A stretch of 64,000 nt of DNA from Mesodorylaimus sp. YZB2_4. Lineage: Eukaryota; Nematoda; Enoplea; Dorylaimida; Dorylaimidae. Made by a program: the position numbers and the translations under genes. Of the stretch, positions 1 to 9,691 are shown piece after piece (position 1 is the stretch's first letter; every line of letters starts with the position of its first letter). Under the pieces are notes generated by a model that saw nothing but the letters and a program-made list of their open reading frames with translations, searched no databases and was not told the origin of the DNA. The DNA lies in assembly GCA_030248295.1 (NCBI GenBank), contig JASANH010000776.1:372001-436000 (forward strand). Direction: 5' to 3'.

Positions 1-50
1 GATTCGGCTGACTCATCCGTCGTCGCGTGGTGTTGAATTAACTATTTCAG

Positions 51-190
51 GCGCTATCAGTCATCCGGAAGAAGGACCGACGTCAAGTCCCCACGAACTC
101 CAAGAAATGTTTACTCAGCTTGTCGGCCGCCAGCAAATAGCTGGCAAGACCAAGTCAGCATCCCACGTATTCATCACTCGCTACAACTAA
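51..190 (+). CDS. Terminal exon of an unidentified gene
   Basis: A pyrimidine-rich acceptor (ending TTTCAG at 45-50) is followed by an open frame, entered in phase 2, that runs 45 codons to a TAA at 188-190. The encoded peptide is hydrophilic, has no Cys and ends ITRYN. The rest of the gene lies upstream of the window. No family is recognised. The call rests on the acceptor plus an uninterrupted frame, so it is moderate at best. Confidence 0.4.
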
Positions 191-1015
191 TTTTGGCTTA
201 CCTTTGCGAGCTGAGGTAAGCAATATTTTTAGCTTTATGGTTTTATTAAAGAAACTAGCTTGAAACTGAATTATTATTTAATTTTATTGTTCAAACGTAG
301 CTTTAAGCGAGTGATAAATAGCAAAATCTCTTGCTTATGTTATGCACACTTGCGCAAGTCGCTCCGCAAAAAAATGGCGCGAATTTTAAATTTGTTACCA
401 TCTCACTGGGCAATGCTTCAAAATGTTCTGCAGGGGAGTCGTGTCTGAGCAGATAATAATCCATTGTCACTGTATGATACTGATCGCGAACACAGTCATT
501 TTGTATCGCGATAGTCACTGACCGGAGAGCACTAACATATGGAGCTCTAGGATGAGTTTGAGCTCTTCTCACCCTCGTCTACTTCCACCTGACCAGACTG
601 GTCTATGTCTAGTCATGTAGGACAGGAGTGGGTACATTGTATTTTCACAATCGTAAATGATTTTTACTGCTGTCAGTGTTTCCACTTGACTAGCCTCAAA
701 GTTCATCCCTTCTTCACCTCGTCACTACACCACACCCCACTGCCGACTCGACCACCGCACCACCCTCCGCCAACCAACAGCCATTTAAGGATTGCAAAGT
801 GGCCTTAATTTTGATTTGATGGAAAATGTTGTTTTACATTTCAACGCGTCAAAGAGTGTGCGAGTCATTTGCGGACACTTTGGGCGAGTGGCAGGTGTTG
901 TAAGTGAGATTGCATGAGGCAATGGAAGGTGACACATTCCACACACCAGCCCATGCATAGACTCGTCAAACTATCTGTACCCTATTTCAATCGAGTGTTG
1001 AAATAAGGTGATTAT
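191..1015. other. Intergenic stretch, no gene recognised
   Basis: Short open frames on both strands look random and lack splice context. I see no RNA gene or repeat here. The 5' UTR and promoter of the secreted-protein gene starting at 1016 should lie in its right part, but no clear core promoter motif is visible. Confidence 0.4.
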
Positions 1016-4000
1016 ATGGTAAGAATGTTTTTCAAAGTGCCCATAGTTCTGGTGCTTGGATTTCATATTTGCAATGTCATTGGCCAAGTGGAAAAAACGG
1101 AACGACTCAAATTGAAGAAGCCGAGTGACGAATGCGTGGAGAATGTGATGCGAATTTGGTACGAGCAATTGACTGAGGGACAATTTGCAAAGTTTAAAAA
1201 CTTCACGCAATCCATGTATCCGTCGAGGAGATTGTACGCGAATTTGTTCAATGCTAATTTTACAGCAGACGAATTTGAAGAGTTCTGCCAGTAAGTCTCC
1301 AGTGCACTAGCTGATCTTGCGGACTGACACTTAGTTACCACGTCTCTATTTTGCCTGAACCATCTGACGATGGCCACATGTAGGTGGTGCGGTGACAGGC
1401 GTGTGTCACAGTTTGCTTGGCAGAGCTGGTGGGTCGGCCTGGGTTCAACTAGGGCCGTCTGAGAATTTGGTGAAGTTCTCTCTGCCCCTTGCACGCCAGG
1501 CGGTGAGTGACTCACCCTACATCCTTCTAAGGTCGATACACGAGGAGAGGTCTTATGGGGCGGGGGCCCGCAAATCTGGGTCCCCTCACGGGGCACGGGA
1601 TGGGTAAACCGCCGACGTCGCGGGGCAGCGACGAATACGCACCCTTTCCCGGTCTGCGTCCCCTAGTGACCCTAGTCGATGGCAAGATGCGCGGGGGAAA
1701 GGAACCAAAAGTTGACCCTCCCCTGGATGGGTAAAAAATCTTACGATAAGTCTCATCGTCAGCCCTGACTCTGAGCCTAGGGCCAACTAGGAAACATAGG
1801 AGCCAGCCCAAGGCTAGGTCAAGGACTAACAGTAAGTGTTAAGTACACAAAATCGTGCAGAAAGCCATCCAAGCTTTGGCAGAATAGGAGAAACAGCGGG
1901 CATGAGGGCTGAAATGCGTGAACAGAGTGCGTATTTTTAGGATGCATCGAACATCGCGATCGAGAATAGATAAGTGTCCAGAAACACCGTATCGGAAAAT
2001 GATATCGAGCGGATTCGGACTGGCTGATCACATTTGTGTGAAGAGAGTCAAAGGTCTGTTGAATAAGCCTTATCATGCTCCTGCTCCCAACATCGACCGA
2101 TCCGATCTTGAGCCATCACTGTCCATTAGACCACTCCAACGTGGTAGAGGGTCTAAAACCCGCTACCGAGCAGCCTAAAATGGGATTTCATACCGATGTA
2201 ATAGGCGTGGACACTTGTCTGCACCTATCAGCTGATAGGTGCAGACAAGTGTATCCACGCCTGTTACACCGATCTGGCGGGAGGGTGTGCGGATGGTCAG
2301 TGACAGTGTGCTACCCCGCCCACAGCAGCCTTCGTTCCTGACTAATGATGGTGGGGGAGGGGAATCGACCAATTTCAATAAGTATTAAAATCAATATAGC
2401 AAACCAAGAACCGCCGAGTTTTATAGATTTCTCTAATGGCCTGCCTTGTCTGCAAGAACACTTCGCACAGGCGAATTTGAGTTGTCGATTGAATTGTTCC
2501 CAAAACGAGAATCGATCGTTGGGCTACGCGCATACCTTGGCCGGTCATATTATTACTAATATATTGCCATTCTACATGGCTGGGGATTGCTCGTAAGTGT
2601 ATGATATTTGTGATAAGTCTGGGCCCGTAGCACTGGAGGCAGTAACTGGTGGAGCCATGACAAAGCTGAAACAGCAGGCCAGGATGGGGAACGCATCTGA
2701 AGGACTGATCGACAAGCCTGCGACTCGTCAAACTGCCATTAAATTCTCGTGGCTAAAAATGCCTTGTGATGCTTTCTGCTCTCAAGACTGTGAGAGTCGT
2801 GCGCATGCGTGTCAGTATCGACCTCGTGAGACCACAACATTGTCCCTCACATTTTAATTAGTAAACGACCACACGATCCAAGCATCGAGCGAGCACATGT
2901 AATAGGCGGAACAGCCCTACATTGGAGAAGATACCGCGGGGAGCGGACGACACAAAACCCCCCAAGGCAGCCCACCGGGGCCCCCCACACCCCCCCCCGC
3001 GGCCCCCCCCCCCGGGGGCGCGCCCCCCCGGCCACCAAAGACACCCACACCCCCGCCGCCCCGCCACCCCCCCCCCACCCCCCCCAAGCCGCCCAACACC
3101 ACCCCCCCCACCCCCCCCCCCCCCCCCCCCCGCCCACTACACACATCTGGCACCACATCACAATTCCATCACTCATCACCAGTCAAGAGTAGCCTTTCTC
3201 CTTCGCCTCCGCCGCCGACCTCAACTTCGCCTCGATGTTCACTTGTTTCATGCGATACAGTCGCAGGGCCTCCTGAAACAGAGCGGTTCATGCAGTAAAC
3301 TGCTATGTCAAAGCCAGGCGGAATTACTAAACGAGTATCGACTCTGGAAGTTCCGGAAGCGCCGTTCAACGTGGCTTCGGCTTGTTGGCGGCGGAACTCG
3401 GCCATCTTGACAGCGTACTGTTCCCGCTCCTGATCGCCGAACTCCCTGCAACAGTAAAGAGACTATGGAGACTGATTGTGAGTGGAGGGCGAGACGGACT
3501 GACTCACCGGTACTTCTTCTCCACTTCTTCGGGCGACTGGCGCCAGCGTTCGGCCATGATTCGAATCTTCTCCGTCTGCTCCAAGTCCGGATGCATCTGA
3601 CTGATGTCCTTCAACTTGCCCATCAGGAACAGAATGAACAGCGACTGGGGACGTTTCTGAAAAGACTCTGGTTCGGCCTCTCGTAGGCGATGCCAGAAAA
3701 AAAACTTACCAGGGCATCGAGCGGATTTCGTCGACGGCGAATTCGAAGGACCTGGGGTTCTCTAATTCCACTCCGAGATCAATTCTAGAACGATTCTCGC
3801 GAGAAGAGATGCAAAGTCGCACTAAAGAGTGAGAAGGGTTCTAGAGCGGTATTGCGACCTCCCGGTCAGGATTGCTGGCCCAAGCAATACCACCACCTTG
3901 ACCAAGTGAGCCACCGCGGTTACCTCCATATTGTACATATGTATTTTGTACAAAAGGCTGGAATCGTTAGGTTAACTGGCTGTGGGTCCCTCCCTCTTCC

Positions 4001-4591
4001 CTGCTGCCACATGACGCGTTGCAAATTGCTTCTCGGGAGACAGGTCACACTCAGTAGCTGGAAGCAGTGGGTTCCTGTAACTTGGTTTCAGGCAGTGGGC
4101 GTGGACCCACTTGCCGGCCAGCACTTCTCTTCCAGATACCTCCTCCGCCTCTCCACTCCCTCCACTCTTGCTCTCTTTTCAGGTACCTGAAATGCATGGC
4201 CATCTGCCGTCGGTCCTTGCTTCAAGGGAAATGTGGTCCCCGAATTGGCTCCTTGGACACGGAGGCCCTTTATGCCGCCTACGCAACATCGTGGGATATT
4301 TACGAGCCAGTCGAAATTCGTCGCCTCTTACCACGTGGCCTCAAATCTCTCTACCCTCACGAGTGCAGGTCGATTGCGGAGGCAGCAGCATGCGATACAG
4401 GTTACGATTCCACGACTGCAACATCGGCATTGACTTCAGGGCCAGCTTTGGAAACTAGAATCTTAATAGCAGTGTGGACCACTGATTCTGTGGTCGAGAG
4501 CCTGCCTCCAAGCTGCAATCTGGAGAGGCGTGCCCGGAAGATCCTTTGCCACTTCAATTCTACTACAGGCATCGATGGTTGTGTCCCGTAG
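1016..4591 (+). CDS. Secreted cysteine-rich protein, three exons (CPG4/DUF19-like pattern)
   Basis: Exons 1016-1290, 2383-2592 and 4183-4591 join in matching phase (2 then 2) to a 297-residue protein ending in TAG. Residues 1-23 form a signal peptide with a hydrophobic core (VPIVLVLGF) and a likely cut after VIG. About a dozen Cys follow, including a DEC near residue 36, an FC at the end of exon 1, the paired CLQEH..SCRLNC region of exon 2 and the KCMAICRR..GKC cluster of exon 3, plus N-glycosylation sites. This spacing recalls nematode CPG4/DUF19-type secreted proteins, but that is a resemblance of Cys pattern only. Donors are GTAAGT at both exon ends; the exon 2 acceptor (ATAAG) is weak. 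A polyadenylation signal sits at 4708. Intron 2 contains an antisense HMG-box gene. Confidence 0.72.
1390..1770 (+). repeat. Dispersed GC-rich repeat, copy A
   Basis: This segment inside intron 1 of the secreted gene is matched, in opposite orientation and with clear divergence, by 17600-18025. Shared landmarks include the stretch around GGCGTGTGTCACAGTTTGC, the phrase GTGAAGTTCTCTCTG and the CCCTCACGGGGCACGGG block. It has no convincing coding frame. Probably a copy of a non-autonomous mobile element. Confidence 0.7.
2190..2276. repeat. Near-perfect spacer-less palindrome
   Basis: The sequence reads as its own reverse complement around the point 2231/2232. The inner 21-bp arms are perfect (centre CTATCAG|CTGATAG), and the outer arms continue with a 2-nt bulge and a few mismatches through GGCGTGG/CCACGCC to about 42 bp each side. 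It could extrude a cruciform and may be a fold-back element in intron 1 of the secreted gene. Confidence 0.85.
2955..3130. repeat. C-rich low-complexity tract
   Basis: Runs of up to about 20 C interrupted by A and G. Apparent proline/glycine-rich frames here are composition artefacts. The texture resembles the homopolymer-rich patches in the 42-46 kb and 61-64 kb regions, so sequence quality is doubtful. Confidence 0.8.
3183..3775 (-). CDS. HMG-box protein (TFAM-like), nested antisense gene
   Basis: Exons in transcript order are about 3775-3710 (5' limit unresolved), 3656-3508, 3445-3328 and 3272-3183 (TGA at 3185-3183). Introns are 49-62 nt and phases match exactly. The box begins KRPQSLFILFLMGKL, continues HPDLEQTEKIRIMAERW and ends EKKYREF, with the basic-aromatic start, central Trp and C-terminal KKY expected of an HMG box. 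The ERWRQSPEE section is close to TFAM-type boxes, so a mitochondrial DNA-packaging role is possible. The C-terminal part is charged (RMKQVNIEAKLRSAAEAKEK). No start Met is found in the first visible exon; more 5' exons must exist. It lies wholly in intron 2 of the secreted gene on the other strand. Confidence 0.7.
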
Positions 4592-6202
4592 GCTAAGATC
4601 GGGCGGCTGAGGGACTGTAGCCTCACTTCCTTGTCGCGATGATGACTCGTTCTTTTGAATGTGCAGTTGTTGACACTGAAAATATTTCCGACAATCTGAC
4701 CCGTCAGAATAAAACTAAATCATAAGTTTAGAAGGAAGGCAGTCACGTCGAGAAGGTGAGGCGATACGCTCACAATTCACGGCCGGATCAGATGGGGGGT
4801 TTGTTGGATCGGATCATGTGAAATACATGAATTTTTTGGCCAATCGATAACGCATCAACTTTTTTCGAAAGAATGCGCCCCACAGAAACATACAAATGTA
4901 TATATCATGGTGCCATGGCACAAGCAGCGCCCCCTCACAGATAAAGTAAAGTAAAGAAGGTCCATGCTGCTCATTAATGACTGACCATGACTTAAAATCT
5001 TTTATAAAAGCGGATATTTCCGCTTTATTTTTACTCCTCACTAATATATTTCTGTCATCCGACTCCAAACATTTGCAAAACCTGACAAGGCAACTTGTCC
5101 AATCATTAATCGAACTTAACAAAACCAAAAATTGTAATTTGTTTCTAGGTGCAAAAGAAAGCACTTCGAAAAATATCACAGGAGTCGGTGGCCAACTAAT
5201 CAGCAGTGGTCAGCGACTTAAGTCTGAAACCGAAACCCGAGTGTTGGAAGTTTAAACTCAAAGCCCAAAATCCGAAAAGCGGGTTTGGAAAGAACCCTGC
5301 GTGTTTATCTCAACGCTCGGGCAAGAATTCAAAAATTCTCAGGACTATAGGCCATCGCTGATCAGTTGGCGAAATGCCTCTGCTATTTTGCAGAAAGCTT
5401 TGTTTTGCACCTAGGAACAATCAACAAATTACAATTTTTTGTTTTGTAAAGTTTAATTACGGTTGGCGATGTTCCCTTGTGAGTCATCCATGTTTTCTCC
5501 GGTCTCAAAGAACAATAAGATGACTTGTAGCTCTAATTATCAGCAGAAAAAAGGAAGCATCAAAGCAAAATATAGATCGCGTCTCATTCATTACAGTATA
5601 GTGTGTAATAGTTACGACTGGGTCCGTATTACTGTAGGGGTGACTGGTGGAGCTTATGCACCACGCCAAAAATACAGGGCAGCCTACCAAGTCTTCCGAC
5701 TTAGTCCATGGCTGAAATGTCGCCCTGACGATTGCGCTCTCAGAGTGTCGGTTGCCAGTCGAGTCTCTACAAGACACGATAAGACTCCTCAGTTAACTCA
5801 CGCCAGCCCTGCAATAAATTTGTAAGCCCAATTTAATCACCGAAGAAAATGCATTCGACTAGGATGTTGCTGGCCGCTTCGGACCAGAGTTACGATATAG
5901 CTATCTGTTCTCAAGTTTGAGGCGGGCTGCAGAGCTGGCTTTGACACCCATCAGCTGCACGCGTGAAGCAACCGAGGCGCGACTATGAACCGCAGTTATC
6001 ACTCGACATCCCGTCCACATCCACATATTGTATGCCTACAAGCACGAGCGCACTACAAAGCATCGTTCAAGCAAGGTCATTTGAACGTGATCACATTCCC
6101 TCTACGCACGGTCGCATGGTGCTCCCGACTTTGTCATGCGTATTTTGAGGGCAGTCGCTGAAAAGAGCGAGGACAAGTTGAGAACCGACGTCAGGAAAGT
6201 TT
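4592..6202. other. 3' UTR of the secreted gene, then noncoding DNA
   Basis: AATAAA at 4708-4713, about 115 nt after the stop of the secreted gene, is a plausible polyadenylation signal. Beyond it only short A/T-rich frames occur; the 92-codon frame at 4977-5255 has no motif and no splice support. A 16-nt phrase at about 5617 (CTGGGTCCGTATTACT) recurs near 8387, so part of this stretch is dispersed repeat. Confidence 0.5.
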
Positions 6203-6701
6203 TCAGTACACCCGGATTCTGCATTTCAGACGCTCACTCACGCACATGACAGCGCCCGCATTTCTGAACTGGTCGCAGTAATCGGGGGCCGAAAACAACG
6301 TGACTAGGCGGTAATCAGCGAGAAACTCGAACCCTTCTTGAACGACCTGAAAAAAACTAATTCAGAGATTGCAAAATCCGACGGCCTTATCTGATGCTAA
6401 CCTGGTGTGCACGGGCGACGAGGTCCAAACCCAACGAATCGCACAGCTCTGTGACCGTTTCTGGTCCAAACAAGTACGATATTCCTCGGCTGCTTGGTAT
6501 GGAACCTGCAAAATTCAGACACTAAGCAAACCGAAATGATTCGAAGAAACTAATCTAAAAGTTACCTGTGGCTTCGTTGTCTGGATCAGCCCACAGCAAG
6601 TCTGCGACGAGTTAATTGTCGGGCGCGTCCAGGATCGGTCGTTCGATCAAGGTCGTTGATTGATCAGGTCGTCGAGGTCGGGCGAAATGCCGCCGCGCCA
6701 G
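6203..6701 (-). pseudogene. Broken PP1-type serine/threonine phosphatase fragment
   Basis: Exons 6701-6566, 6505-6402 and 6346-6203 carry the C-terminal third of a PPP-family phosphatase: GGISPDL, then LLWADPDNE, the RGISYLFG block, [21 protein letters not shown] and the closing NAGAVM. LLW.DPD, RAHQ and SAPxYC are PPP signatures, and the metal-ligand His of ARAHQ is present. The first visible exon needs a frame change after GGISPDLDDLINQRP and contains an in-frame TAA just before LVADLL. The usual GWxxNDRG reads SIPSSRG. The N-terminal metal-binding half (GDxHG, GDxVDRG, GNHE) is absent. This is therefore a 5'-truncated relic, unless the two lesions are sequencing errors. Divergent PP1 paralogs are numerous in nematodes. 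Confidence 0.75.
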
Positions 6702-6805
6702 CTAATCAACAAAAATCAACAGCCTGTACTCCTGTTTTGGAGGTAAAGAGGTTTGCTCACAGGCGGATTGTGTATGCAGCTCACAATTATTGTTTCTCTT
6801 TTCAG

Positions 6806-7616
6806 GGCTTACTGCGCAATTTTCAATTCAAACCGAACGCGTTCCCGTTGACGCATGCTCAGGAGGAACCATTTCGACCTGCGTTTCCAGCCCCGGTGCC
6901 ATTTCAAGAAAAACCAGAGGACTATCCGCGAGCCTTGATCGAACGACTGCTGAACGCGGTGGCGCCTGATGTGGCTCGTTTCTTACTCGAAAAGGCCATT
7001 CGTAATCTGGCCAAGGCAGCGGCTTGCATTGGTCAGTCGAGCACACCGTCCGTTCCTACCATCGAGAGTGTCACTGGGTCGGTGTCTGTGGTCGATCTCG
7101 TCAGGCAGCTTCCTCCCATTACCAGCGTACCAAGGACAGTGTCGAGTAAAAGCAATCTTCCTACGATGGTTGTCCAAGCCCCCAAACAAACCAACGGACT
7201 AACAGCAGGTAAGGGCATTAGATGTCGGAGTCAGCTAGCCCTCGCGTAATTGTGTTTCGTTACAGCCGTGAACCGTCTTCGGGACCGATTGGGAAATTGG
7301 GTACGTTCAAAGGTCCCGAATGCCAAGCCGTCTTCAAACTTCGACGATATATATGGAACGCCACATTCGAGCCAGGCATCGATTGCACTGTTATCGGTGC
7401 ACCATGATTAGATGCCCATTTACGAATGCTCGAGAATTGTGGTACGTCCGACGACACCACACCAAACATCACGCCGACGAAACCGTTTTGAAATGCCGTT
7501 ACTGCTCCAAGCTATTCCCTAATGCCGACGAATTGACCAACCGTTTTCACAAGTGTTGCTCGAGTGAGGAGGTCTGCTATACTTATGGGGTACTCGTATT
7601 AGGGCTGCGCCTGTAA
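6806..7616 (+). CDS. Zinc-finger-like gene fragment, frame conflict
   Basis: A good acceptor (CTCTTTTCAG) starts an exon 6806-7208 encoding about 134 residues rich in Pro and Ala with an amphipathic stretch (ALIERLLNAVAPDVARFLLEK). The donor at 7209 joins in phase to 7266, giving AVNRLRDRLGNWV and on to a TAG near 7410. In another frame of the same exon, residues with two zinc-finger-like units are read: C-x4-C-x12-H-x4-H, then C-x2-C-x12-H-x-C (from about 7380 to 7570). One of the two frames must be wrong, or a single-base error or an unrecognised intron lies between 7300 and 7385. The function is not known. Confidence 0.45.
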
Positions 7617-9691
7617 TGCGACTGGGCGCGGTTGCTCAAGCCATCAATGGGTATCGTCAATTGGTGTCCTTGAAATAATCTCCTTTTGTCTTATCGTTAG
7701 TGCTGCCGTCGAAAGTGAAGCAAGCGATTGTCCATAGTCCAGTTGGTCAGACGGATAAATGACGTTTGTTGATTTAATCGATATCGAGACACATGTGATT
7801 CTCTTCTTTGCCGTACATACAAAGGCGAATTTTTCTTTTCAAAATATTCGTTCCTTGCAGTACTGTAGTATCGCGTGAGCAAGGGGTATGTTCAAACGGT
7901 AGTTTACTGGAGGAAAAATGTGTTCGGCATGACTCGTGGTGCAAATGAGTACAAGAGACTAAAGGTTCGTCGTGCCACTGCTGCAGTCCAGGAACTGCAG
8001 ATATTTCATACAGTACTTTTATCGAGGATTTTCTGACTCATTTAGCCCTTCAGCAAAATCAATCACAATCAGTACGGGATCGCACATGTTTTCACCATGT
8101 ATAGTTGCACCAGTTTCTGCTTAAGCAGTCTCGAGTACGCTGGCTGCCGCGGATAAGCACCCAAAAAATCCATGCTGATGGAAGAGTGATGTACCCGGGC
8201 GGCGGAATATAGAAGAGACCAAAGTCTCTGGGACAAATACTCCGGCTGAAGCAAGGCAAGTCTCGCGACTGTACCTGCGGCTGAAACATCAACCCTAGAG
8301 GTTGACGTCTTCCAGCCAGGGGAGGTATCGATCTCCTGACCGAGGAATGCTGATTCACAATGACAAACCAGAGCTGATGCAAAGCGTCTGGGTCCGTATT
8401 ACTCATATTTTACTCACTGCATTTACAAAATAGGCACATGCACTCAAGGAGCGAGAGACACAGGAAAAACATACACATATTAAAAGCGCAGCGTAGAACT
8501 GTCAGAATGAAAACGTGAAAACCCCCAAAAATAGTCTTACGGTCAGCGGACACAGCATAAAACGGTCGACGAATATATAAAGCTCTCCTTTCATGACTCA
8601 GTCAAGTGCTTGGGGTTATTGAAGGGAGCAGCCAATAGAGCATCTACCGATAAGCCAAGCACCTAGGGCAGGGAGCAAAGTTTTCCGGCCTAGTCCGCGA
8701 CTGAAACATCACCCTAACTGGTGATCAACTACCACTTGCCGAATCCGAGCAGAGGATCGATCACCAGACGAGCCTCTAACCTAGGGCAACTTCTGAGCCA
8801 CATAGCCCCAACGCAAATTTTTATAATGGAGTGGAGTCCTGTGGAACAGGATCGCTGGTCCTGAATTCGAGGTCACTGGGCCGTCCCGAGCTCCATCCGC
8901 AGTGACGGAAGTCGGTGTGTAAACCATAAAACCTGACTTTTCGCACCAGGCCGAGTGTGACTCACCCCTCGCCAGTACCCAATGGAGATGGAAGAAAAAA
9001 GGGAAGCCAATCTCGGGCTGACGAGCACTGACAGGGTTCACCGCCCACCCGCCATCGTCAGAGAATGTAGGTGTCTGCCTCAGGTTACCCTCGTGTGGAG
9101 GGCCTCCTAGTAGGTGGGACGCTGCTGTGTGCGCTTAGACTCGCTAAAAGGTTTGATTTCTGCCCGAATATAGGCAATATGGAGAAAACTTTATTTTAAA
9201 AATACTGTATTGTTTATGGTTGTTTACCTGTGTTTGCCTCTGTTGGGCCCACAAATACTGTTGCCGCACATGTCCAATGCCCTCCTGTTATCTGCGCAAA
9301 TGCCCCATGTTCCCCCTAGGCACCCAGCTCATTCGAATTCCCGCTTCTTCCCAATAAGTGCATCCTTCCTTATAGCCTCTCGCTAGGTTTCGCTCGCTTC
9401 GAGCCAGCTAGTCTTGTTTCGAACGTCGACTTTCTCGTGCGGCTGTCAGAAGGCACCGGGTGCCAGTCGTCGTCTAATTTGTGCTTCGAGCCAGCCGGTG
9501 AAAGTCTTGAATAAGAGAAGGACGTTAGCTGGCACAAATTTGAGGAGTTTTTCTCTTGTTTTCAATTGAGGCCGTTTTGGGTGAATTAGGGGTGAGTATG
9601 GAGGTTCAGCCCTACAGCCGTATAGAGAATACGTAATCACTGATTTGTAGGCCAGTTCTCCGAGTCATCATCAATTTGTGAGAAGAACAGA
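7617..9691. other. Noncoding stretch with dispersed repeats
   Basis: No supported gene. The interval holds one clear copy of a short interspersed repeat (8254-8365) and a more diverged relative at about 8690-8770 (CGACTGAAACATCA, then a GATCGATC-type core). Confidence 0.5.
8254..8365 (+). repeat. SINE-like short interspersed repeat, copy 1
   Basis: The core from CCTGCGGCTGA through GTTGACGTCT, GGTATCGATCTCCTG and GGAATGCTGATT recurs at 13590-13710 (reverse strand) and 18085-18160 (forward, diverged). GGTATCGATCTCC vaguely resembles a tRNA B box, so a tRNA-derived SINE is possible, but no poly-A tail or clear A box is seen. The leading GGCAAGTCTCGCGACT also begins the element at 17582. Confidence 0.65.

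Noticed and set aside
2847-3410. Proline- or glycine-rich frames on both strands near 3 kb
   Set aside because: They arise from the C-rich tract; the true coding signal there is the antisense HMG-box exons in another frame.
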